Positions 1 to 6,568 of a stretch of DNA of 64,000 nt are shown here, in pieces. This DNA comes from a virus. The notes under the pieces are model-generated. The model was given only the letters and a program-made list of their open reading frames with translations. It searched no databases and was not told the origin of the DNA. Position numbers and translations under genes: made by a program. The stretch is taken from IMG/VR virus record IMGVR_UViG_3300031576_000036, positions 1 to 64,000 of that record. One strand, 5' to 3'. Within the stretch, counting starts at the first letter, position 1. Each line of letters begins with the position of its first letter.

Positions 1-76
1 AAAAAAAAACCAGCCTAGACAGTAAAAAAAATCACAAAAGGAGAAAACTACCCCTGTCGAATGAGAAAAAAGTTCG

Positions 77-207
77 GGTGGCCGCTTATAAAATATAGGA
101 TAGAGGAAAAAAATAATATGTGTGGCCGTACAAAAATGGACAGGTAAAAAATCGCGTGTAGCCGCCATTCACAAAATACACAATATAAAAAAAATTGCGT
201 GTGGCCG
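77..207. repeat. Four spaced TGTGGCCG-type repeats in A-rich DNA
   Basis: The motif (T/G)GTGGCCG is seen at 77-84, 121-128, 157-164 (as TGTAGCCG) and 200-207, separated by about 36-44 bases of A-rich sequence; the copies at 157 and 200 are both preceded by GCG. Regularly spaced GC-rich words in AT-rich DNA resemble iterons of a replication origin or binding sites in a terminal region. No gene overlaps them. The function is inferred only. Confidence 0.45.
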
Positions 208-461
208 GATGCGCACCGATACTGCCCCTCCCGCCGGCCCCTGCGACAACTACTACCGACAAGCGTGTGGGAGGAAGTGACTTCCGACGCTGACGGGCGT
301 AGTGATTATTCTAAAGGGCTTGCGAACACGAGGACGGTATACCATATAGTGTAGCGAGGACGCTGGACCCTGGCGGAAGCGACTTCCAGCAACAATAGCG
401 ATTGTGTGTAGTTGTGGTCGTGAGGAGAGACAACGTTTGCGAATGAGAGTTGGTGAATGTG

Positions 462-494
462 TGTCATTTTGACAATAATTCTAATGTCATTTTG
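462..494. repeat. Direct repeat TGTCATTTTG, 23-bp period
   Basis: TGTCATTTTG occurs at 462-471 and 485-494, and each copy is followed by a TTCTAA (479-484 and 500-505). The first copy contains a TTGACA. This could be an operator or an origin iteron; nothing else supports a role. Confidence 0.4.
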
Positions 495-532
495 CCCCAT
501 TCTAATAAATACCTAAAGTAACACCTTTAATG

Positions 533-550
533 TAATACTTTAACTATAGG
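533..550 (+). promoter_or_regulatory. Phage-type promoter-like sequence
   Basis: TAATAC, six bases, then TATAGG resembles the T7 RNA polymerase promoter framework (TAATAC-N7-TATAGG) with one base less in the middle. It lies in the gene-free leader upstream of the first early gene. No single-subunit RNA polymerase gene is visible in the window, so this may be coincidence. Confidence 0.25.
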
Positions 551-763
551 AAGGCGTGTAATGCAATTTCAAATCGCGGGACGCTCTTTAGCAAATAACG
601 TGACCTCGCCAATTCTTAACCATATTTAACAATTCGCAGCGTTTTTAGTGTTGCAATGCGCTTTCGACAGGCGTATAAGCATACTCGTTCGAGGAAGTCG
701 CTTCCGATACGAATCGCGCTTGCAACTTCCTCAATCTCTCACAACAGAAAGGAAAGCTCTCTT

Positions 764-1246
764 ATGCCTTACGAAATTTGCAATGATGAAATTGGTTACG
801 AATTCACCTTCCGCAACGGCGAGTCCGAAACTCTCCCTCAATACGTCGTTGGCAAAGCGCCAATCGCTGACAATGAAACTTGGACGCTGGATACTGGAGA
901 CAGCCCTGAAATGCTCGAATGGATTGAATCTTGCCAACAATACTTTGAAAACAGCCGCGCTGAGGTTATCGCCGTTCGTCCAATCAAAGCCGTTTTTGGT
1001 CGTTGGACGCTCGGAAGCGGCTACCTGGACTGTTCAGACTGGCAGTACGCCGAAACTGAGGAAGAATTGCTCGAAACTCTCAAAGATGACGATTCTGAGG
1101 ATGACAATGCGGAAACGGCAATTTGCCCAATCTGCGGTACAACCTTGACTGCGTGGTCCCGTCACACAACAGACGGGCGCTTGATCGGCTATCCGTGCGG
1201 AGATGCGTTTACGCAAGCGCAATTTGAAAAGGAGGAAACCAACTAA
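764..1246 (+). CDS. Early protein with CxxC pair, unknown function
   Basis: 160 residues. The ATG at 764 is chosen over upstream starts because AAGGAAAG lies about 10 bases before it. The C-terminal third carries a CPIC motif followed by a lone cysteine (YPCG), so metal binding is possible but incomplete. The middle is acidic (DDDSEDDNAE). Its stop overlaps the next start (TAATG), so translation is probably coupled. First gene of the rightward early arm. I do not recognise a family. Confidence 0.75.
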   Translation: MPYEICNDEIGYEFTFRNGESETLPQYVVGKAPIADNETWTLDTGDSPEMLEWIESCQQYFENSRAEVIAVRPIKAVFGRWTLGSGYLDCSDWQYAETEEELLETLKDDDSEDDNAETAICPICGTTLTAWSRHTTDGRLIGYPCGDAFTQAQFEKEETN

Positions 1247-1689
1247 TGAACGCTAACACCTTATACCAATTCACAAACCTGGACACTCTCGCGCGCGCAA
1301 TCGGCGAAAAGCGTATTCTCTCCGTCAAAGTCGAATGGCTTTTTGATGAAGATGCGGATTTGAGTTATCTTGATCAATTCGAGAGTTCAGACGATAAAGA
1401 TGAACAGGGCTATTACGCGAAGGATCAAGCGCGCAAAGCCGAATACGGTAATTCGTGGTGTATGGAAGGTTGCCGCGCCGTCGCCAAGTGCTCAATCCAA
1501 ATGGGTGAAAGCTATGCGCGCTTGCAAACGTTCCACAGTAGCGGCCTTTGGGAAATTGAATCCGACAGCGACGAAAGCTATAAGCGCGAAGTCGAAGGCG
1601 AACAATTGCGCGAATTGTGCGAGTCTTTGCGCGCTTGGGGATTCTCGCAAGCCGAATTGCAAAAGCACTTTGAATCGAACGCGCTTTAA
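1246..1689 (+). CDS. Early protein with GLWEIESDSDESY motif
   Basis: 147 residues, starting on the shared A of the preceding TAATG. The segment GLWEIESDSDESY near residues 100-113, followed by an E-rich helix, resembles a conserved block that I recall from uncharacterised phage and plasmid proteins; this recollection is not checked. The N-terminal half is acidic and contains paired cysteines (SWCMEGCRAVAKC). Small, soluble, no membrane segment. Likely an early host-interaction or regulatory protein; function unknown. Confidence 0.75.
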   Translation: MNANTLYQFTNLDTLARAIGEKRILSVKVEWLFDEDADLSYLDQFESSDDKDEQGYYAKDQARKAEYGNSWCMEGCRAVAKCSIQMGESYARLQTFHSSGLWEIESDSDESYKREVEGEQLRELCESLRAWGFSQAELQKHFESNAL

Positions 1690-1757
1690 TTTCGGCAAAG
1701 GCTGGAATCCTGCGCGCATTATCAATGTTCTCACAATGGAAAGGCAAGGTAGCTAAA

Positions 1758-1940
1758 ATGGAAAAAGACACTCTGTACATAGACCGCGAAGGCGGGCAAT
1801 TTTGGGCATACACCTATTCAGATAGCTGGCGCATCACGCTGGCGCGCACAGATGACAAAGCCGTGATTTACCGCTATGCCCGCAAGCATAACTATCGCGT
1901 GGTTGATTTGACCATTGCGTACCGACAGCGAGTATTTTGA
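1758..1940 (+). CDS. Small early protein, probably the 5' part of a frameshifted gene
   Basis: 60 residues from the ATG at 1758, preceded by AAGGTAGCTAAA. The product ends in an unremarkable YRQRVF and stops just where a second open frame (1912-2076), one base offset, continues with plausible coding sequence. Joined by a +1 shift near 1920 the product would be about 105 residues. No domain is recognised. Confidence 0.55.
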   Translation: MEKDTLYIDREGGQFWAYTYSDSWRITLARTDDKAVIYRYARKHNYRVVDLTIAYRQRVF

Positions 1941-2076
1941 TAACTATACGCTTGAACAGATGGAGTTTGCGGAGAGCTATGCGTGTGAGTGTTTACAGAT
2001 GTGGACCCTTGACGCCTACGATGGAGAGGAAGCGCCGGAATTTGAGGAAGTAGAGGAGGAAAGCGACAATGGCTAA
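1912..2076 (+). pseudogene. Out-of-frame continuation of the 1758 gene
   Basis: This frame has no good start of its own: the only ATG, at 1960, lacks a Shine-Dalgarno. It encodes an acidic, natural-looking tail (TDSEYFDNYTLEQMEFAESY and onward to EEVEEESDNG). It ends 8 bases inside the next gene, the overlap style used by intact genes here. It is best read as the 3' half of the 1758 gene after an indel, a sequencing error or programmed +1 frameshifting. Confidence 0.45.
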
Positions 2077-2299
2077 CAACAGCGACAACCTAAACCATAA
2101 CGATGAGCGTTTCGATTCGGGCAAGCTGGACTCGTTGCTTGTACCGCTAGTCAAGTCTGACAGGATGGTAACGACGGAGTTGACATCAAACGCCATCAAC
2201 ATTCAACCCAAGCGCGCGAAGGCCAAGCGCGCGAAGGAAGCTGCTTCCTGCCATAGCAATGGTTTCGGAAGATTTGCGTTTTCAATTTCGGAAATTTAA
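2069..2299 (+). CDS. Small hydrophilic early protein
   Basis: 76 residues with AGGAGG about 9 bases upstream of the ATG. N-terminus rich in N and D, centre basic (KRAKAKRAKEA). The dispersed palindrome at 2236 lies in the coding sequence. It overlaps the frame that ends at 2076. No family recognised. Confidence 0.6.
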   Translation: MANNSDNLNHNDERFDSGKLDSLLVPLVKSDRMVTTELTSNAINIQPKRAKAKRAKEAASCHSNGFGRFAFSISEI

Positions 2300-2316
2300 C
2301 AAACGGAGAAAAAGCT

Positions 2317-2865
2317 ATGAACACTTTCAAAATCATCAACAATTCACCTTCTCAACGTGGCTCGCTCAAGTTTCGCTTTCTGACTGGAGACGTGAACTGG
2401 CAAGAATATGGAGGCAAGTTCGTCTCGAAGCGCCTCAATAACGGCGAGTTTGCTTACTGGCTCGTTATTGAAGTTGTGAATCTGAGAGATGCTTGCGACG
2501 ATGACAATAATGATGAGTATGCCGTTAGTTTGCTTTCAGTCTCGCCAACTGAGGCAGGGCAAACCAACGTAGATGCCGCGCTTTCCTGCTGCGGATTCAA
2601 CGATGAGGAGTTGACGCAGGCGGATAGCGGTAACGAGTTGATTAAGGTTGAGGCATTGGCCGGTTATGGCATCTTCGCTACTCTGTGGTCGGAAACCGGA
2701 AACAACCTCAACCAGCTTATGCGCGACGCTAGGGCGCAGGCCAATGCCTCCCAATTGCTCTACGGTTTTATGATGGACTCTCCGCAGAATCGCATCGGCT
2801 CATCAGGATGGGATTGTCAGCGCGGAGACATCACGGCGGGATTGCGACGAATGGAGGAGCAATAG
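2317..2865 (+). CDS. Early protein, unknown function
   Basis: 182 residues, preceded by GGAGAAAAAGCT directly before the ATG, the start context shared with six other early genes. Composition is mixed alpha/beta and soluble, with a CC pair (ALSCCGF) and an acidic loop (DACDDDNNDEY). No catalytic motif is visible. It is followed within 3 bases by the next start, so it sits in the same transcription unit. Confidence 0.75.
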   Translation: MNTFKIINNSPSQRGSLKFRFLTGDVNWQEYGGKFVSKRLNNGEFAYWLVIEVVNLRDACDDDNNDEYAVSLLSVSPTEAGQTNVDAALSCCGFNDEELTQADSGNELIKVEALAGYGIFATLWSETGNNLNQLMRDARAQANASQLLYGFMMDSPQNRIGSSGWDCQRGDITAGLRRMEEQ

Positions 2866-2867
2866 CT

Positions 2868-3002
2868 ATGACTTCCAAAGAATATCTCGACTATCAAGCG
2901 CGCGTAAACGCCTTCTGTGAGCGCGAAGGCATCACACACCTTATCTGTAAAGCCGAGGATCGCGTTCCCTTACAGAAGCAGTTGAGGAATTGTTTGAGCT
3001 AG
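2868..3002 (+). CDS. Small early protein, probably the 5' part of a second frameshifted gene
   Basis: 44 residues from the ATG at 2868 (GGAGGAGCAATAGCT upstream). The first 30 residues look natural (MTSKEYLDYQARVNAFCERE), then the frame degenerates and stops. The -1 frame carries on with convincing coding sequence to 3076. The junction lies around GTTCCCTTACAG (2964-2975). Confidence 0.5.
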   Translation: MTSKEYLDYQARVNAFCEREGITHLICKAEDRVPLQKQLRNCLS

Positions 3003-3076
3003 TTGAAGGCGAACCTGATAACGTGCGGTTGCCCGTTGCGAAGGTGCTAGCGCAAAATGGGCAAAGGAAGGTCTGA
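2951..3076 (+). pseudogene. Out-of-frame continuation of the 2868 gene
   Basis: This -1 frame has no start codon but encodes SLTEAVEELFELVEGEPDNV and onward, ending 4 bases before the next ATG. Fusing it to the 2868 frame gives a coherent product of about 68 residues. An indel, an assembly error or programmed -1 slippage would each explain it. Confidence 0.45.
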
Positions 3077-3080
3077 AGCT

Positions 3081-3305
3081 ATGACTTGCAACAATTGCGA
3101 ACTACTCTCAATCAACGGCATTCTATGCCACGAAACCGGATGTCCCGACGCTTGGCAAGATGAAACACGCGAGTGTAAGGAGTGCGGATCGGAATTCGCG
3201 CCCGAAACCCGCCAGCAAACTTGCTGCGATGATTCCTGCTTTTGCGCTTATAACGGCTTGCCCTACGAAGATGATGAAGAGGATATTTATTTTCTAGCAG
3301 TGTGA
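3081..3305 (+). CDS. Small cysteine-rich zinc-ribbon-like protein
   Basis: 74 residues; the start at 3081 is chosen because GGAAGGTCTGAAGCT precedes the ATG. Cysteine pairs CNNC, CKEC and the run CCDDSC.C are spaced as in zinc ribbons or zinc fingers, so a DNA- or protein-binding metal site is likely. The C-terminus is very acidic (EDDEEDIYF). No closer family is evident. Confidence 0.7.
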   Translation: MTCNNCELLSINGILCHETGCPDAWQDETRECKECGSEFAPETRQQTCCDDSCFCAYNGLPYEDDEEDIYFLAV

Positions 3306-3357
3306 ACAACCAAATGCCCTACTAACAACCAAAGTGCCTTAGAAAGCGTTATGACAA

Positions 3358-3495
3358 ATGGGGAAATTCATATTCGCGCTCATATTGATCGCGTTTGCGT
3401 TCGGGCTGTTCGCCTATTTGCAAGGATGGCTTATCGCGACGGCGCAACTTGAACAGCAGATAAATCATTCCGCCGCTACCGTTAGAGGATGGTAA
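3358..3495 (+). CDS. Small membrane protein (45 aa)
   Basis: The reading frame from ATG 3358 to TAA 3495 encodes one strongly hydrophobic segment (FIFALILIAFAFGLFAYLQG) followed by a polar tail. The Shine-Dalgarno is weak. Single-span peptides of this size are common in phage early regions; the function cannot be inferred. Confidence 0.5.
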   Translation: MGKFIFALILIAFAFGLFAYLQGWLIATAQLEQQINHSAATVRGW

Positions 3496-3504
3496 TTGCG
3501 CGCA

Positions 3505-3600
3505 ATGGCCGAAACTCTCTCGCTCGTGGGGAGAGTCCGCCCGGAGCAACCTATGGGCGCTGATGATGGCAAGGGGGTTGCGCACTCAATTACCGAGTAG
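3505..3600 (+). CDS. Possible 31-residue peptide
   Basis: An ATG-to-TAG frame between two small membrane genes, encoding MAETLSLVGRVRPEQPMGAD and 11 further residues. No clear ribosome binding site and no motif. It is listed because it fills the gap exactly; it may be spurious. Confidence 0.22.
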   Translation: MAETLSLVGRVRPEQPMGADDGKGVAHSITE

Positions 3601-3626
3601 ACTTGTTGACTTAGGAGGAAAAAGCT

Positions 3627-3737
3627 ATGCCGACGTTTATGATTTTTGCTACGATCCTTTTCTTTCAATTCCTGGCCGTGCTGACCGCTCTGGAATGGGC
3701 TGAGAACCGAGAGATTGCACCCGCGCAAAAGCGTTAG
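3627..3737 (+). CDS. Small membrane protein (36 aa)
   Basis: A strong Shine-Dalgarno (TTAGGAGGAAAAAGCT) precedes the ATG at 3627. The peptide has one membrane segment (FMIFATILFFQFLAVLTAL) and a charged C-terminus. The strong translation signal supports a real gene despite its size. Last gene before the promoter at 3776. Confidence 0.65.
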   Translation: MPTFMIFATILFFQFLAVLTALEWAENREIAPAQKR

Positions 3738-3775
3738 CAGCGGGCAAAACGGCCAATAGTTTTTCATTATAACGG

Positions 3776-3805
3776 TTGACATCGCAGCGCGCTACAGCGT
3801 AGAAT
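3776..3805 (+). promoter_or_regulatory. sigma70-type early promoter with dyad around the -10 box
   Basis: TTGACA (3776-3781), an 18-base spacer and TAGAAT (3800-3805). The -10 is embedded in CAGCG-TAGAATG-CGCTG, an inverted repeat that also surrounds the -10 of the promoter at 9203, suggesting a shared operator. It lies 50 bases upstream of the gene at 3855. Confidence 0.75.
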
Positions 3806-3854
3806 GCGCTGCAATCACAACAAAGCGCCGTTGAGCGCAAAGGAGCAAAAAGCT

Positions 3855-4199
3855 ATGTCAGACACAAAAGCAAAACGCACAGAGCAAAACAAGAAAGCCG
3901 CTTCCACACTCAAAACCTACCTTTGCCAAGTTACTGAGTACCGAGGAGAGTCCGAACACTCCACGAGCATTCTAGTTGACGCTAAGGATGAATACAGAGC
4001 CAAACGTTTATTGATTTGCGAGATTTTGTTTGAGTGGTGGAATTCGGACTCTGATGAGGACGGCGCGGAAACGCGGGAGATGATCGGGGATGAAAAGGGA
4101 TGGGAGTTTGCCTACAGCGGAAGTGTGACGGGCTATGTTGACCGCGAGATACCGAAGTCTCACGTTAAGATTTTGAAGCAATACCTTACCTCATACTGA
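3855..4199 (+). CDS. Early protein, unknown function
   Basis: 114 residues; the ATG at 3855 is preceded by GGAGCAAAAAGCT. The N-terminus is basic (KAKRTEQNKKAA), followed by a compact alpha/beta region with WW at about residue 66 and an acidic loop. First gene downstream of the 3776 promoter. No recognised domain. Confidence 0.7.
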   Translation: MSDTKAKRTEQNKKAASTLKTYLCQVTEYRGESEHSTSILVDAKDEYRAKRLLICEILFEWWNSDSDEDGAETREMIGDEKGWEFAYSGSVTGYVDREIPKSHVKILKQYLTSY

Positions 4200-4207
4200 T
4201 ATGAGGA

Positions 4208-4218
4208 TTGACTATAAT
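4208..4218 (+). promoter_or_regulatory. TTGACTATAAT element upstream of 4249
   Basis: A perfect TATAAT (4213-4218) fused to TTGAC, followed by CGCA. The 14-base word TGACTATAATYGCA recurs at 33699-33712 in front of the HNH gene at 33777. There is no good -35 at the normal distance. Possible promoter for 4249. Confidence 0.35.
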
Positions 4219-4248
4219 CGCAGCTAACCAAAAAACGGAGAACCAACA

Positions 4249-4749
4249 ATGCAAGACAATCAACATAACAACGACAATAGCAAAGAATGGCCTTCCACAT
4301 TCGAGCAATGGTTTCGCGCCAATTTGGGCGACTATGCAAGCGACATCGCCAATCACGGCGCGGACGCTGGCTATCCTCACATCACCTACACGAGCGACAC
4401 CGTTGAGATTTTCGATCAATACGACGCGGAGATTTGGGATATGGCGATTGCGATGGCGGACGGTATGGGAGCAAAGAACGTCGCGGAGTTCATCTCAGGC
4501 TTTAGGCGTGATGATATGCTCGCGGGCATCCACACGTTCAAAAACTTGATGGTCTGGTTCGCGTGTGAGGAGTTGGCGCGGAAGATTGAGAATGGGCCAC
4601 CAACTTTCGTTTGCGCAGAGTGCGAAGAGAGTTTCGAGGATGAAGACGACCTGACGGAAGGGCTTTGTTATTGGTGCGAGCGGGACAAGGAAGAGAAGGA
4701 AGAGAAGGAAGCTGCTTCCAAACCCCAAGAGGAGGTAATCGCGCAATGA
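4249..4749 (+). CDS. Early protein with C-terminal zinc-finger-like motif
   Basis: 166 residues; ACGGAGAACCAACA precedes the ATG. The C-terminal part has CAEC...CYWC, a four-cysteine ribbon, then a run of E and K. The N-terminal domain is acidic and aromatic-rich. The dispersed palindrome at 4707 encodes KEAASK at the end of the protein. The last bases overlap the next start (ATGA). Function unknown; nucleic-acid or protein binding is possible from the zinc site. Confidence 0.72.
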   Translation: MQDNQHNNDNSKEWPSTFEQWFRANLGDYASDIANHGADAGYPHITYTSDTVEIFDQYDAEIWDMAIAMADGMGAKNVAEFISGFRRDDMLAGIHTFKNLMVWFACEELARKIENGPPTFVCAECEESFEDEDDLTEGLCYWCERDKEEKEEKEAASKPQEEVIAQ

Positions 4750-5129
4750 AAGGCTATCGCTTTTATCTCGAATTCCCAGACGCGCAATCAAAGCGCGCAC
4801 ACTCCTCCAAGCGCGGCGGCGGCTCGGAAGGAAATGTGTTTGCGCTCTGTTTGGACTCTCCGCCTCGAATGGACGCTAACGCGCTCGGCGGTTGGGTGCA
4901 GGAAGGCGTAGGCGCTGTTCACTATCAATCGAACTCGCCTGTCTGTGGCTCCTCAACTTCTCTGCGCCGATTGCAACTGTTTTGCAAGCGCATCTCAGAG
5001 GCAGTGGCTAGGGAAATTCACCCGGCCTTGTTCGAGTATTTGGGCAATGCCGGCAACAACTACAACGAAAACAACCAAAACAACGAAAAGGAGCAATTAG
5101 AAGAAAATGGCAAAACGAAAAACGGATAA
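4746..5129 (+). CDS. Early protein upstream of the ParB-like gene
   Basis: 127 residues, starting at the ATGA overlap with the preceding gene and overlapping the first 23 bases of the ParB-like gene. N-terminal half compact (MKGYRFYLEFPDAQSKRAHS), C-terminus N- and E-rich and apparently unstructured. The tight overlaps suggest coordinated translation with its neighbours. No known domain. Confidence 0.65.
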   Translation: MKGYRFYLEFPDAQSKRAHSSKRGGGSEGNVFALCLDSPPRMDANALGGWVQEGVGAVHYQSNSPVCGSSTSLRRLQLFCKRISEAVAREIHPALFEYLGNAGNNYNENNQNNEKEQLEENGKTKNG

Positions 5130-6138
5130 CAACGACAACAACGGGCAAGTGGAGTTCTCCCTTGCCCGCGCAACTGGTGAGGAACCTTTGAGTTTCGAGC
5201 CGCTGTACACAGTCGGAGACGTGCTAGAACTTGACCCTAAAGACCTTGTTATTGCGCAAGAGAGCAAATTCGATCCTCTCTTTGACAAGCGCGCAGAGGA
5301 TGAGGACAAAGAACTCGCGGCGGCAATGGCCACAGAGGGTTTCAACAGCTTGATTCAAGTCGTTGAGCGCGCTAATCCTGATGACCCATCAGTTTCATTG
5401 TTGCACGTCGTAGCCGGACGCCGCAGGGCGCTGGCGGCGATTGAAGCGGGCGTGGCTGTGCAGGCGCTCGTTCTCAATCCCAAGTTGAGCGATTGGCAAT
5501 TGGTAGGCGCGATGATCTCAGAGAACGAGTTGCGCAAAGCGGACAACTTGATCAACAAGGCGCATAAGGCGCAGAGGTTCGTTGAGCTTTTTTGCGAGCA
5601 GTTCCGGCCAACGAGCGGAGAGAGCGCAGAGGTCGGCGATGATGGGGAGATTGTATACAACGGCGTGGCGTGGAAGGCTACTGCCGCTCAGCGTAGGGAA
5701 GCCACTTCCGCTGTGGCGGCAAGATGTGGAGTCAGCGAACGCCGCGTTAGGCAATTTTTCGAGTTGTTGACTCTCGCTCCCGCCGTCCAAAAGGCCATCG
5801 AAGCCGGGAAGGTTTCGGGAGAGATCGCGCGCGGCTGGAAAGACCTCACCCACGATCAACAAACGCGGCGGTTGGCGAAGGAACTCGAAAAGGCTGCTAC
5901 GACCGCTGGCAGTGGAAGCGGTAAGGCGTCTGCGTGGCCGAACAAGATTGCCTTCAACCGCGCTACACTCGAAACTCTGTACGAACAAGGGGAGGGGTTG
6001 GGAATGCCCGCTAACGTTCTCAACTTCCTCTCTGTTTACTTGGGCTACAACACGGTTGAGGATGCGGGCTTGAAGTGGTTGACGAAGGCGATTGCTCCGG
6101 TAATAGAAGAGGATGGCGACGAGGATGACGACGAGTAA
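5107..6138 (+). CDS. ParB-like DNA-binding protein
   Basis: 343 residues. The N-terminal domain carries the ParB/Srx-fold signature: VVAGRRRALAAIEAG around residues 101-115, then an ENELRKADN box, both in the order of the ParB N-terminal domain. A helix-turn-helix follows near residues 190-225 (VAARCGVSERRVRQF), as in ParB central DNA-binding domains. The C-terminal 100 residues are unassigned and end in an acidic tail. The usual GERR motif is changed to GRRR, so CTP switching is uncertain. No ParA partner is visible in the window. ParB proteins bind short palindromes; the dispersed GGAAG-N3-CTTCC palindrome makes this gene the best candidate reader, by inference only. It could instead be a phage transcription factor or ParB-like nuclease. 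Confidence 0.75.
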   Translation: MAKRKTDNNDNNGQVEFSLARATGEEPLSFEPLYTVGDVLELDPKDLVIAQESKFDPLFDKRAEDEDKELAAAMATEGFNSLIQVVERANPDDPSVSLLHVVAGRRRALAAIEAGVAVQALVLNPKLSDWQLVGAMISENELRKADNLINKAHKAQRFVELFCEQFRPTSGESAEVGDDGEIVYNGVAWKATAAQRREATSAVAARCGVSERRVRQFFELLTLAPAVQKAIEAGKVSGEIARGWKDLTHDQQTRRLAKELEKAATTAGSGSGKASAWPNKIAFNRATLETLYEQGEGLGMPANVLNFLSVYLGYNTVEDAGLKWLTKAIAPVIEEDGDEDDDE

Positions 6139-6544
6139 GTTAATTCCCCGCATCCCAGCGTTGCTTTGTCCTCACTGCCGCCAAGACATCGCAACGAAGC
6201 TCTACGAGAACAAGAAGCTTGAGCAACAACTTAGGAAGTTGCTCAAGCTCTTGCATCGCAGACGGGTTCTAGGGGGAAGCAAGAGTAATAGTAATCGCCG
6301 CAAGATGGCGATGATTTACCTTCGGAGGTTAGTTATGAACGCAGAAGGGAAAGTGATCGAGAAGAACGACAAGGGAGGGCAGGCGTTGCGGAAGCTTTCC
6401 CACGAGCTAGCTGAACGCCTATGCAACGCAAGCTTGCTATGGGTTGCAAACGATTTGATGACCGATGCCGGGATTGCAGACACGGCAGCGGAGATTGAGA
6501 AAGGCTTGGTGGAGTTTTTCTTTGCACCTAACAACGAGACCTAA
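6113..6544 (+). CDS. Early protein with N-terminal CPHC motif
   Basis: 143 residues from ATG 6113, or 139 from ATG 6125, which has AAGAGG at a better distance. Overlaps the end of the ParB-like gene. A CPHC pair near the N-terminus is followed by a basic leucine-rich helix (KKLEQQLRKLLKLLHRRRV) that could form a coiled coil, then an alpha-helical C-terminus. Coupled to the ParB-like gene and possibly its partner; no family recognised. Confidence 0.6.
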   Translation: MATRMTTSKLIPRIPALLCPHCRQDIATKLYENKKLEQQLRKLLKLLHRRRVLGGSKSNSNRRKMAMIYLRRLVMNAEGKVIEKNDKGGQALRKLSHELAERLCNASLLWVANDLMTDAGIADTAAEIEKGLVEFFFAPNNET

Positions 6545-6568
6545 CAACAGAAAAGAGGATAAAAAGCT

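Larger units (their letters stand above)
208..763. other. Gene-free early leader
   Basis: I see no convincing gene between the A-rich start and the first early gene at 764. The stretch holds three copies of the dispersed GGAAG-N3-CTTCC palindrome (273, 375, 693), a direct repeat at 462-494, a phage-promoter-like word at 533-550, and near 626-657 a TTAACA...CAGCG...TGCAATGCGCT string that weakly resembles the promoters at 3776 and 9203. This is the likely control region for the rightward early arm. Confidence 0.5.

Noticed and set aside
5518-6153. Open frame of 211 residues on the - strand over the ParB-like gene
   Set aside because: Shadow of the real + strand gene: no ribosome binding site, no motif, and the + frame carries ParB motifs.
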